NCBI GenBank assembly: GCA_004151065.3 | Contig: NWUY0300055448.1 | Span: 8,712 to 20,226 of the forward strand | Direction: 5' to 3' | Length of the DNA stretch: 11,515 bases | From: Larix sibirica | Lineage: Eukaryota > Streptophyta > Pinopsida > Pinales > Pinaceae | Shown here: one piece after another, positions 1 through 9,306 of the stretch | Layout of the letters: the number at the start of each line of letters is the position of its first letter | Numbering within the stretch: position 1 is the first letter of the stretch | Program-made: the position numbers and the translations under genes | The notes under the pieces: model-generated | Seen by the model: only the letters and a program-made list of their open reading frames with translations | Told to the model about the DNA's origin: nothing | Databases searched by the model: none

Positions 1-417
1 ATCAGATTGAAGTAAATTCTGAAAATTAACATTTCAAGATTCTAAGTGATCTGACTGAGGAAATTTTCCTTGTTGCTAAATGAGGGTTTTGTTGTTTAAT
101 TTATGCCAACAATGGAATGTGGAGAAAGTGGATAGAAAATGGATTTAGAACTTACGTAGGAATGAGAGATTCCATGAGATGTATCCCCTCGTCCAACGTT
201 TTCAACTTGGATGATTAATTTTACTCTCGGTTCAAGCTCCAATTTGTCTAGTGCACTCTCCTACCAAAGACAAACCAAACACAATAAGGATAAACTAAAA
301 TCATACTTGAATTTAAGTTTAACAATAAATAAATTCATTCAATAGATATCCAAGAGTGACTAAGATCGAATGCTGAACAAAATCGATAAGAGAAACCCCC
401 TAAATACAGAAAACGTG

Positions 418-440
418 GAGAGAGAGAGAGAGAGAGAGAG
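418..440. repeat. GA microsatellite in the 3' LTR
   Basis: This is a pure GA run of 23 bases. The matching site in the right LTR (7954-7964) has only 11 bases, so the tract changed length after the two LTRs were made. Confidence 0.9.
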
Positions 441-658
441 TTTCCTCCAAAGAGTCCCCCTCCACAAAAAACACCCTCCTACAAGCAAGGATCAACACCA
501 AAAATATGTCGGGATATAAAAAAACATCAAGTTCCCAAATACACTTAGAAACAAAAGAGTGTCAAACACCTCAGAGATTTCACAAGTATGCCAAAAGATA
601 TTCTATTATTTCCTTCAATACAAGACCCAAATTCGTATTAAAATCAAGGGTCCTCTAT

Positions 659-670
659 CTTAAAAATATT
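659..670 (-). promoter_or_regulatory. TATA-like box in the 3' LTR
   Basis: This is the counterpart of the box at 8177-8184, AATATTTTTAAG on the minus strand with the following purine-rich GAGGACC kept. In this copy it would drive transcription leftward out of the element, or mark the upstream part of the polyadenylation region. Confidence 0.35.
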
Positions 671-1469
671 TGTGAGAGACCAAATCACTAACCAATGTTT
701 TGATGGATGGTTGAGATTAAAATATAATACATTAATGATAATCAACTGTGGAGATCTAATCTCACACTCACACATGGATCACTGGGCATGAAGGGGGTGA
801 ATTTCCTCATAAAAAATAGACATGATAAAATGACATAACATGATAATACATCAAAAGAGGTCACCCAAGGTCCAACTAGACCTCCTAGGGACATAACAAC
901 ATCATATCAACATGGTACAAGGTATAACAATGAGTCATAACATCCACAAGTGCACCTTCCTAAGGAAGTGTGATTTTCCTAGGAGAGGCAAAACATGCAG
1001 CTCTGATGTCGGAAGATGATAAACACATGAAGAATGATGTCAGGGAGCCCTCTAGAGCATAGAGAAAAATACCCAAGTCAACTCATTTCCTTTAATTCAC
1101 CCTTTGTTCCACATACTAAACCAGGGCCACTTTAATTAATTTGATTTTCTAGCTGAAAACCTCTGTAAATAATAAAAATGATCAATATGTCATCATACAC
1201 TGCCCGAAAAACTGAATCAACTGCATGGATGAACTCAGATATTCGAAATCCACTAATGGTGAATACAAATACACCATGGATCCGCCTGTGATATCAAATG
1301 ATAATAAATCCATCTCCAACAATAATAAAATAAGCATGATAAATAATAATAAATATGGATCATTGGCGATTTCCACACACTGGAGCATGGAATGATCCAG
1401 TAAGAATCTATAGACTTCAAAATACATCATACACTACATTGTAGTCACAATCCATCTTGGGCCCGGCCC

Positions 1470-1501
1470 GTTGACCAAGTCAACAAAGGTGTCCAGGTCA
1501 A
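1470..1501. promoter_or_regulatory. W-box cluster in the 3' LTR
   Basis: GTTGAC-caa-GTCAAC at 1470-1484 and GGTCAA at 1496-1501 have the same spacing and order as in the right LTR. The GC-rich bases just before them have changed between copies while the cluster itself has not. Confidence 0.4.
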
Positions 1502-1545
1502 AACTAATAAAAAATAATAACTAAGCCATAATCTGAAGAACTCTG

Positions 1546-1553
1546 CATGCATG
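1546..1553. promoter_or_regulatory. RY motif CATGCATG in the 3' LTR
   Basis: CATGCATG is the palindromic RY element recognised by plant B3-domain factors. It is also present in the right LTR at 9071-9078, although neighbouring bases differ. A single 8-mer can arise by chance; its presence in both copies may only reflect common origin. Confidence 0.25.
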
Positions 1554-1785
1554 GGGTATAAGTAATAACCTTTTAATTATATTAGTAGTGTACTTGAAGC
1601 ACTATCAATGTATACAATGGTGATCAGATATGCAAACACAAAATAATGTAGACTAAAAGTGACACAGTTGCACAGTAATTGTGAAGTCCCAACCATATAC
1701 ATGATTTCACATGCATCCCTATATACACTGTAGATAATCTCTCATTACCCTTGGGTGATATGGATCAATATAAAGGCTTGTTCAA

Positions 1786-2999
1786 ATGAGGTTTGAATTA
1801 TTCATCCTGACTCAATGACCTCTCAGAGAAAGGGAAAAAATGGGACCAAAATAACATATGTTGGACAGAAAAACACTAGGGAAGGGAGGTGCCTCACAAA
1901 TGGAATGTCTTAAGTAGATTCTAACAAATATCCTTGCTTGATGTTCACTTCAATACTTCATATAATTATTTTTGTTTCATTGCAAGCCTCTAACATTCAT
2001 TTGGCCTGCATTCCTTTAAATATAGCATTTATGCATATCGATGCATTTTATATGTCCTTTTTCATTTGATGACCCTTCGAATTTTACATGTGTTGAGAAG
2101 CATAACTAATTGAATATTTCATCCATGGTTTGTATTTCATTTCATTCTTAGGCCCTTTTTGTTATTTTACATGCGCTAAAAAGCAAAACCAATCGTGGTT
2201 TTCATCACAGGAATTTTTTCATTTTTCAGATAAGGACAACTTGCTTCAAGGACTAAGGACACACCCGAGACATAATTGGGAAAAGCCTTTGATTTCATAA
2301 ATCAAGTCCAAAGCCGAGGGGAAAATGATCTCAACTGTACAAAGGATAACCCTATTGACAACCATATTCCTAGGACTTGAAACCAAAACCATTTAACTAT
2401 GAAGCGCTGATAGTCTACGTGAAACCAAAAGATTATTGATAAACACCAATATAAAACACATTCTAAGTCACTTCTTCTAAGATAAGCAAGAAATGTCATG
2501 ATAATCAACGCACATGCTATATACCTACTCAGTCATATACCTAAATCTGCAACAATCTCTAACAAATATGGAAGGAAAGGAAGATACCACCATTTGGAAA
2601 CTATACTTCTCTACTAAAAGTGGGCCAATGGTCTAGCAAGTATCCCTACAGGATCATGAAGAGGGAAAATAAGTGACAAGGGTATACTGATAATACTGCT
2701 CTACATGGTCTAGATGCCTCTGACTATACTCTTCCAATGATCAACATAGACAATGAATGCTCATATCATGTAAAAAAATAAAACCGGCTCTAGCCCGGGA
2801 CAACTGGTCTGGAAATGAATAGTAGCTCAGCAACTATAAATGTGATAAAAATTGGCTCCAGCTGGGACATGCTCTCTAAGGGAGAGAGAACTTGAGAACC
2901 TCTGAATATATGGTCTGCAACAACTCTCTAATCATCAACAAACATGCACCTGAATTGTCTACACCATCAACAAATATAAACCTGCTCATGCACAATGCC
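1786..2999. other. Internal non-coding stretch of the LTR element
   Basis: This lies between the 3' LTR and the nested insertion. The only long open frame (2302-2508, minus) has no recognisable domain. No pol motif and no polypurine tract next to the LTR edge were found. It contains an imperfect 32-base direct repeat (2081-2112 and 2164-2195) and a weak pair of similar segments near 2781-2804 and 2848-2871. Confidence 0.5.
2081..2195. repeat. Imperfect direct repeat, 83-base spacing
   Basis: Segments 2081-2112 and 2164-2195 both begin ATTTTACATG and match at 25 of 32 positions. Six of the seven differences are transitions. This looks like an old local duplication inside the retrotransposon. 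Confidence 0.5.
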
Positions 3000-3016
3000 A
3001 ACACTATACCAATCTC
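3000..3016. repeat. Target-site duplication, left copy
   Basis: AACACTATACCAATCTC (17 bases) is repeated exactly at 4512-4528. The host sequence continues smoothly across the two copies once the segment between them is removed. Confidence 0.92.
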
Positions 3017-3368
3017 CCCCCACAATGGGTTCCCATGGAGGTAATTGGACACGTGCACCCCAACAGCGGCCATCACCTTCCAACTTGCCAGCCCTACCAT
3101 GAGCCTACCACCCAGCCTGCCTGCATGAATGGCCATCCGTCCTGCAGCACCAACCATCTGGCTTCCCACCGGCTTGACCACCTGCCCATCGTTTCAGCTC
3201 CCGAGATTGGCCACATGAAGACAACCTCCCGTCACGTACCCCATGCTCTTTCATAACTCCACTTGTTGTCCCTTTTTTTGAAGCTTCTCCTCCTATCTTT
3301 TTTTTTATCACTCCAGTGTGTGCAACGTCCTCTCGACCGCTCTCGCTCTGCTATATGCTCTTGCCATT

Positions 3369-4277
3369 ATGGATCCCACTCATTTCAACGATGGGGAATG
3401 TCATTTCACCTTCATGACTTCAACTAGCAGCTTCAGTGATGATTTCTCATTTCCTATGCACATCATTCAGATTTCGGCTGGCAAAGATGGTGCTTAGCAG
3501 TGAGCTTTAAAAAGCAAGGGATCCACTTGGATCCTGTATTCTCGGCACTCTGGTGCTTTCCCACCTGATTTTTGGTTCTCTTCTCTGGCTGCTCACTTGA
3601 TTCTCATTGCCCTCGCAGCAAACCCACTCTTATTCCTCGCATGTTCACCTGCTCTCTTGGCCCCCACCGGTTCTTTGGCTTTCCTGGCCACCACCGTCTC
3701 AAGTCCGCAGCCCATTGTCTAGCAGTTCAATCCCCACTCTTCTCGTGCTCGAAACTCTTTTCCCTCTGCAGTCATTCCTCCCTTCACTCACATCTCGGCG
3801 CAGCATGGCAGTTCGACACAGTAAGGAAGCTCTTCCTCCGCTCCACCGATGCGCCTCATGCATGGTGTGGTTGATAAATCCTGGCGCTTCCAGCATGAAA
3901 TTCCTATGGGAGCTCAAGTGGAAATACTTGATGCCGAAGAAGATGCTTGGGTGTCCCGCAGATGCACCCCTGATGAAGATATTCGCAATGAGTTCGAGAC
4001 CCTCGTCCCTGATCCGGGGAACATCAGGGGGCGAACTACATTGTATCAGAAGACACTCGATTTTGTTTGGACGTAGAAGCTGGTGCTGGGTAAGGCCCTC
4101 ACAGACAGAAATGAGGCCCAGACAGAAATTCTCATGCAGCTTGATGAGATGATGGACTACATGAAGCAAATCATGTTTAATCAACAGCAATTTGCTTGTC
4201 GATTTGAGATTACCCTTGCCAAGGATCCGACCACTATGCCCAATCAGGCTGGGCTGAAGGATCAAACTAGTGTTTAG
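3369..4277 (+). pseudogene. Broken ORF of about 302 codons in the retroposed insertion, function unknown
   Basis: I do not recognise this protein. One frame runs from ATG at 3369 to TAG at 4275-4277 with no frameshift but five internal stops (3495, 3501, 3720, 3822 and 4074). The first 42 codons begin MDPTHFNDGECHF. The middle (about 3504-3840) is rich in Leu, Ala, Ser and Pro. The last 140 codons look most protein-like: an acidic segment with DAEEDAW and FETLVPDPG, then, after the stop at 4074, a predicted helical stretch with EILMQLDEMMDYMKQIM that could form a coiled coil. A second frame (3607-4152) is open for 181 codons but is mostly Ser/Pro/Leu-rich and loses sense in its second half, so I prefer the first. 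It could be an ORF1-like LINE protein or a retrocopied host gene. Confidence 0.5.
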
Positions 4278-4477
4278 TTTTTTTTGCTCTATAGCTTAGT
4301 TTTTCCTTTTGAATAGGCTTATGATCCCTTTTATATGTCAGTAGCTCTGTCACTTTATTTTCTGCAAAACTCTAGATTACTCAGTATGATGGCAACTCTG
4401 GTTTCATACTATTTTTTGAGGTCTGTTTTCTCGTTTACGAGAGGGCCCAGTTTCAAACTGTATATTTCTTTGAAGGA

Positions 4478-4484
4478 AATATAA
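4478..4484 (+). terminator. Polyadenylation-like signal of the retroposed insertion
   Basis: AATATAA lies 27 bases before the A-rich end at 4511, a usual distance for a plant near-upstream element. It supports the plus-strand orientation of the insertion. Confidence 0.4.
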
Positions 4485-4511
4485 GGATCTATATCTAACT
4501 TACAAAAGAAA

Positions 4512-4528
4512 AACACTATACCAATCTC
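4512..4528. repeat. Target-site duplication, right copy
   Basis: This is an exact 17-base copy of 3000-3016, directly after the A-rich tail of the insertion. A length of 17 suits target-primed (LINE-type) retroposition and is too long for LTR elements or common DNA transposons. Confidence 0.92.
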
Positions 4529-5081
4529 TATAGACTGATCATCACCATACCTCATACATAACAGAAAATCATGTTCAATGTAAAATATTGAAATGAAATG
4601 ACTAAAAGCAAAACTCTATTCTACAAACTGAAATGACATTTTTATTTTAAATAACTGAAAAGAGAGAACACACACACAAGCAAACTCACTCAAGTATATA
4701 AAGGCACCCAGGAAACAGAAAGGCAATCAAAATCCTACTACTCAGAAGGAGCTTATTCTTCCTACCTACCCTACTCTAACCAGTTAGAAAGGTGCTAAGT
4801 AAGTAAAATCATAGATCCGATGTAGCCACTCACTGAAAGGGTCAATTTGTATTTCTTTATAGTTAATGATACAACAAGCCAAAGATGGTTTGGAAGTAAT
4901 ATGAATGAAAATCGAAGCCATTCTAACTTGATGTTTGAAAATCAAAGAAAGATATGGATAATAAAAGATGAAATCATGTCAGGCCTGAGAGTAATTTATG
5001 CAAACTTCATCCATCAATACACCGATGGGATCATCAAAATAATGTGTGTTTGATGGAATAACATCTACCCCGTTATGACAC
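4529..5081. other. Internal non-coding stretch after the gag frame
   Basis: This is the continuation of the LTR element right of the nested insertion. On the minus strand it directly follows the final stop of the gag-like frame. I see no conserved protein motif on either strand. The 68-codon plus-strand frame at 4847-5053 lacks any recognisable feature. Confidence 0.45.
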
Positions 5082-5630
5082 TTAATTATTCACTCCAATA
5101 ATGATGGTAGAATCAAATGGAGAAGAATTTTGATGAAATAAGAATGGTACTAAGATTAGCCCCACTTGATGCTCAAAAATAGAGAAAATATGAAATTGAT
5201 CTTTATACACCTTTTCCAACCACCAGCAAGAAGGATTGATAGGTTTAAAATTGTTATTCTTCATGGATGACTGGAATGAGAAATGAAACACTTTACCATC
5301 ATTGGTCAACCACTTGAGACTCCTCATTGATAACTTTGCATGTCAAAATTTGATTTGTAGATGAAAAAGGAGAAAAAGGTTCTACAAGTAGGGATGGGAG
5401 GGTGGATTCAAAAATAGAAGCTTTATTTGCATCCCCTAGTTTTCCAACCTTGAATCTTCAAAAGATAGAAGCTATTTGTCAAAGGGATCATCAACATCAT
5501 ACGGTTTAGGCTCAGATTAACCATCTTCACTCATGCATACAATTAAAGGGTTTTGATTTGGAGAAGAAACCTCATCATATTTAGATAGAACAAGAACACC
5601 GTCTTCATAAGAATTTAAGCACATATCCCA
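5082..5630 (-). pseudogene. C-terminal extension of the gag frame, function unknown
   Basis: This continues in exactly the same frame as gag with no frameshift, from the TGA at 5631-5633 to the stop at 5082-5084: 182 codons plus stop, with five more internal stops. The first part is acidic and Ser/Pro-containing (for example SEDG and DVDDPFD). The last 81 codons (5327->5085) are fully open and contain aromatic-rich patches such as SCWWLEKVYKDQFHIF. This is where a protease and reverse transcriptase would begin in an autonomous Ty3 element, yet no DTGA/DSGA protease or YxDD motif is present. It may be the remains of a deletion between gag and the end of pol, or a distinct Gag tail of this non-autonomous family. 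Confidence 0.4.
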
Positions 5631-6548
5631 TCATGATATGGGCATGACTGGCACTTGATTTTGATATTGTGTTTTTTTTATCATTCCACTATCATCACAC
5701 TGCACTTCTAATTCTTCCCCTACAGACTCGTCACAACCAAATGAGCAAAGTTTTTCTTCAAGGATCAAGTCATCCTGGTTAATTGAATCACGAGTTAAGT
5801 TAGTGTCCTCACTCAAATATTCAGAAAAAGAAGCACTTAAATCACTCCTTTGCACACTTTTTAGCATATCATCTTGAGATGCAAAAGGATGGTTCAAAAG
5901 GTAATACATAAATTCTGCTTTGAGTGAAGGGTCTTTCATCAATTCTTCTTGGAGATTCATTTCAAATAAAAACTCATCCAACTGAGGAGTTTGATCTAAG
6001 GAATCTTCAGAATATTAACTACCAATTTCATCTTCATCATTATTGCTCTCAAGTTCAACTTCATCAAAAGAAATTGGGAAAAAGGGAGTGTCTCTGGATT
6101 TTGTCAACTTAGTTATCTTCTGATTTAAGATATTCATATTATTTATTATTTCATCCATAGGATTGAAATGGGGAAGGTATTGATCTTGGATCTGGTCCAA
6201 AAATTCTATATTATCATTTTCATTTCCCCATTCATCCAAGAAATTCTAATCAAACACATCATATCTAAAAAATTTATTGCTTGTTAAATATAAGAAAAAG
6301 AGTTTAGTTGTTCCCTGAAATGATGCAGCCAAAAATTTCATGCATACATCCTCATGGGTTATAAATATTTCATTCATAACTTCCCTAAAGAGGTTAAGGT
6401 TCCTTTAAGTAAATATCTCATAACTTCCATCGAATTTAGGCAACCTTTCATGGTCTTGACAAAGGATCTCATGAGGATACCCAGAAATTTTCGAGAAGTC
6501 AAAAACCTTTAATCAATCAAATGTCCTCAGCCGCTCACAATTAGCCAT
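5631..6548 (-). pseudogene. gag: Ty3-type retrotransposon Gag, degenerate
   Basis: Gag forms the capsid particle in which LTR retrotransposon RNA is reverse transcribed. The frame starts at ATG 6548-6546 and keeps one phase to the stop at 5631, 306 codons counting that stop. Codons 36-45 (LPKFDGSYEI) and 65-88 (HEDVCMKFLAASFQG..., then KLFFLYL), followed by FLDEWGNENDNIEFL from codon 103, reproduce the order of the plant retrotransposon gag domain: a PKFDG-like start, an HEDV..R/K helix, a W/F-F-x-L segment and an F...WG block. Codons 120-306 are acidic with no visible CCHC zinc knuckle. Stops at codons 12, 48, 101 and 178 inactivate it. Absence of frameshifts in 918 bases shows decay mainly by substitution. 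The identification rests on memory of the family pattern, not on a search. Confidence 0.7.
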
Positions 6549-7564
6549 GGATTACAATCACTAAAAAATCAATATCTCTCATGTAATTTAACGAACTCCA
6601 TGGGTTCTAAATACGATCAAGGATGATCACTAGTGGAGTCTCTAGGTGAACTATTGATCTCGCTCACAAAAAGATATGTTGTTATGATGCAGGGAGAAAG
6701 AGATGAGAGACAATTGATGGTTGTGTAATATTTACCAAATGTAAAATATAACCACCAAAATTAAATCGGATGTGATATTATTAATGATAAAAACAAAGGG
6801 CACACTCGCAAACACCTCAGGTAAGCCTCTACCTCTATGGAAACGTGGCCAAAAATGTTATGTTATGACACAACTTGTAGTTTCCCCAAAAATGTTATCA
6901 TATCCAGGATGGTAGAGGGGACATGAAACTAAAGAGGTGACCCTAGAGGATCCTCACCACCTGATATGGATCGATATTCACACCGATGAGGACTCTCTTC
7001 ACTTCAATCCAATTAATTGTGTGTCTAAGGGAGAGACCATGGCCTAACCTTGTGGGAAATACCAAAATACAAGATACCCCGAATAAGTAAGAAAATAGAT
7101 AATAGAGATGCCTTGACTATAAAACCCTAGATCAATAGGATAGCTAATGAGAGAGGATTAGGGGATCAATTAATAATTAGAGGTGATAAATTATAATCCC
7201 ATTAATTATTTCTCAGTAGCTTATTAATTTATAGCGATCTTAAGGTTTAGAGTGCTAGGTGAAGGATGTCCAAATATATATCCTTGGGGGGTTTGAGTTG
7301 ATAAATTGTAAATTCTAGGAATAGGACTTAAAAATTATATTAGAATATTCCTAACACTTTTTTTATTTGCTTGGATGGCATGTATGACAATATGTAGAGA
7401 TCACAAGCAAAAGGAAAATCACAACACAAAAAAAAGGCTTCCAACCAAGGGGGGTGAATTATTCCAAGTGCGAGTTCCTGATTCAAATAGGAATATGGAT
7501 TCCAAATATGGATCCCTATGAGATATAGGGGTTTTGATGGATGGTCGCAAATACCCAAGTGTTG
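6549..7564 (-). other. Leader region between 5' LTR and gag
   Basis: About 1 kb without a supportable gene, read on the minus strand between the 5' LTR and the gag ATG. The open frame at 7340-7558 (minus) has no recognisable domain. A segment at 6860-6882 recurs in inverted orientation at 9659-9681 with 22 of 23 bases identical. No clear primer binding site is seen next to the LTR edge. Confidence 0.5.
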
Positions 7565-8176
7565 GATTTCATAGATTTTAAGTGATGTGACCTAGGGAAT
7601 TTTCCTAGTTACTAAAATGAGGGCTTTGTTGTTTAATTTATGCCGACAATGGAATGTAGAGAAAATAGATAGAAAATGGATTTGGAACTTACCTAGAAAT
7701 TAGAGATGCCATGATATTTTCCCCTCATCCAACATTATCAACTTGAATGATTAATTTTACTCCCAATTGAAGCTCCAATGTTTCTAGTGCGCCCTCCTTC
7801 GAGAGACAAACCAAACAAAATAAGGATAAACTAAAATCGTACTTGTATTTAAATTTAACAAGAAATAAATGCATGCAAGAGAGATCAAATATATACTAAG
7901 ATTGAATGCTAAAACAAATCAATAAGAGAAACCCCATGAATACAGAAAACATGGAGAGAGAGAGTCTCCTCCAGAGAGTCTCCCCCCATAGAAAACGATC
8001 TCCTGCAAGCAAGGATCAACACCAAAAATATGCTAGGATATAAAAGATAAACATCCATTTCCCAAAGAGACTTAGAAACACAAGATTCAAAAACACCTCA
8101 GATATTTCACAAGTATGCCAAAAGATCCTATATTATTGCAATAGACAAAGTCATATTACAATGAGAGGTCCTCTCC

Positions 8177-8184
8177 CTTAAATA
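8177..8184 (-). promoter_or_regulatory. TATA-like box in the 5' LTR
   Basis: The minus strand reads TATTTAAG followed by GGAGAGGACC, a common plant LTR promoter layout. The same position in the left copy (659-670) has the mutated form AATATTTTTAAG followed by ATAGAGGACC. Transcription would start about 25-30 bases further, near 8150, and run toward gag. This is predicted from position and shape only. Confidence 0.45.
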
Positions 8185-8994
8185 GATATGAGAGAGACCA
8201 AATCCCTAACCAACTGTTTGATGGATGGTTGAGATTAAAATATAATACAATGATAATCAATTGCGTAGATCTAATCTCACACTCACGCATGGATCACTAG
8301 ACATGAGGGGGGTGAATTGCCTCATAAAACCAAAATACATATGATAAAGTGACATAACATGATAATACATCAAAAGGGGTCACCTAGGGTCCAATTGGAC
8401 CTTCCAAGGACATAACAACATCATATCAACATGGTACAAGGTACAACGATGATTCATAACATCGACTAGTGTGTCCTTCTAAGCCTAAGTCTGATTTACC
8501 TAGGAGAGGAAAAACATGAAGCTCTGATGTTGAAAGGTGATAAACACATGAAGAATGATGTCAGGGAAACCCTTTGTAGCATATATGAAAATACCCAAGT
8601 CAAAACATTTCCTTTCATTCACCCTTTGTTCCACTAACTAAACCATGGCCACTTTAATTAATTTAATTTTATAGATGAAAACCTTTGTAAATAATAAAAA
8701 TGCTCAATATGTCATCACACGCTGCCCATAAAATTGGTTCAACTGCATGGATGAACTTAGAGGTGCCAAATTCACTAATGGGGACTTTAAATACACCATC
8801 AATCCACCTGTGATATCAAATGATAATAAATCCATCTCCAACAATAATAAAATAAGCTTGATAAATAATAATAAATATGGACCATAGGAAATTTCCACAC
8901 ACTGGAGCATGGAATGATATGGGAAGCATCCATAGACATCAAAATAAATCATACACTACATTGTAGTCACAATCCATTAGCTCGGGCCTAGCTC

Positions 8995-9026
8995 GTTGAC
9001 CAAGTCAACAAAGTTGTCCAGGTCAA
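8995..9026. promoter_or_regulatory. W-box cluster in the 5' LTR
   Basis: GTTGAC-caa-GTCAAC at 8995-9009 is a perfect inverted repeat holding two divergent TTGAC cores. A third core, GGTCAA (TTGACC on the minus strand), follows at 9021-9026. TTGAC is the core of the W-box bound by WRKY factors in plants. The cluster lies about 0.8 kb upstream of the TATA-like box and is kept in the other LTR. Function is inferred. Confidence 0.4.
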
Positions 9027-9070
9027 AACTAATAAAAAATAATAACTGAGCCATAATCTAAAGAACTATG

Positions 9071-9078
9071 CATGCATG
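9071..9078. promoter_or_regulatory. RY motif CATGCATG in the 5' LTR
   Basis: This is the counterpart of 1546-1553. It lies about 45 bases to the right of the W-box cluster, that is, further upstream in the U3 part of the minus-strand element. Confidence 0.25.
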
Positions 9079-9306
9079 GGGTATAAGTAATAATCTCTTA
9101 ATTATTTTAGTAGAAGATTTGAAGCATTATCAATGTATACAATGGTGATCAAATATGCAAACACAAAATAATGTGGACTAAAAGTGACACAGTTTCAAAG
9201 TAATGGTGAAGTCCCAACAATATACCTGCTTTCACATTCATCCATATGTACAGTCCATATCACCTGTCATTAACCTTGGGTTAGATGGATCAATACAAAA
9301 GCTTGG

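Larger units (their letters stand above)
29..1785 (-). repeat. 3' LTR (left copy of the long direct repeat)
   Basis: This copy aligns along nearly its whole length, in the same order, with 7565-9311. In the stretch 1182-1430 I counted about 33 differences in 249 bases (13%). Similarity fades left of about 29 and right of about 1785. The right edge reads ...ttca, which gives a TGAAC start on the minus strand, compatible with the TG of an LTR. The left edge shows no clear CA. Small open frames within it, such as the 82-codon frame at 1182-1430, look like chance. The copy also holds a GA microsatellite longer than that of its partner. Confidence 0.75.
3017..4511 (+). mobile_element. Retroposed insertion of 1495 bp nested in the LTR element
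   Basis: It is bounded by a perfect 17-bp duplication, has no terminal inverted repeats, and ends in an A-rich tail (acaaaagaaa) 27 bases after an AATATAA polyadenylation-like signal at 4478-4484. These are signs of LINE-type retroposition on the plus strand, opposite to the host element. Base composition changes at both edges, with richer GC inside. It has a pyrimidine-rich 5' part (3017-3368), a broken frame (3369-4277) and about 230 bases of 3' untranslated sequence. It encodes no reverse transcriptase, so it is either a non-autonomous LINE derivative or a processed copy of a host mRNA. The perfect duplication suggests it is much younger than the surrounding element. Confidence 0.8.

Noticed and set aside
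506-691. 61-codon plus-strand frame
   Set aside because: It lies inside the LTR, opposite to its transcription, is not open at the matching place in the other copy, and has no domain.
995-1012. Possible tRNA-Met primer binding site (minus CATCAGAGCTGC, also near 8520)
   Set aside because: It resembles TATCAGAGC but sits in the middle of both LTRs instead of just outside the 5' LTR, so it cannot prime this element.
1182-1430. An 82-codon minus-strand frame open in both LTRs (also 8704-8952)
   Set aside because: Of about 33 base differences between the copies, 21 codons change amino acid. There is no sign of protein-level constraint, and it lies in the U3 part of an LTR, so shared ancestry explains it.
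2876-3181. 101-codon minus-strand frame, and the plus frame 3035-3256
   Set aside because: The minus frame runs across the edge of the retroposed insertion (3017), so it cannot be an ancestral gene. The plus frame is in the 5' part of the insertion and has a His/Pro-rich, low-complexity look.
3607-4152. Longest unbroken frame in the window, 181 codons on the plus strand
   Set aside because: Its composition is Ser/Pro/Leu-rich and it has no recognisable motif. The overlapping frame 3369-4277 has an ATG start, more protein-like composition and a natural end before the 3' untranslated part.
3699-4265. 188-codon minus-strand frame
   Set aside because: It is antisense to the retroposed unit, whose tail and polyadenylation-like signal fix the plus orientation. 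No domain is visible; it is probably a shadow of the GC-richer composition.
4695-4703. TATATAAAG, a good plant TATA box on the plus strand
   Set aside because: No supportable gene starts downstream and it lies in the non-coding part of a minus-strand element.
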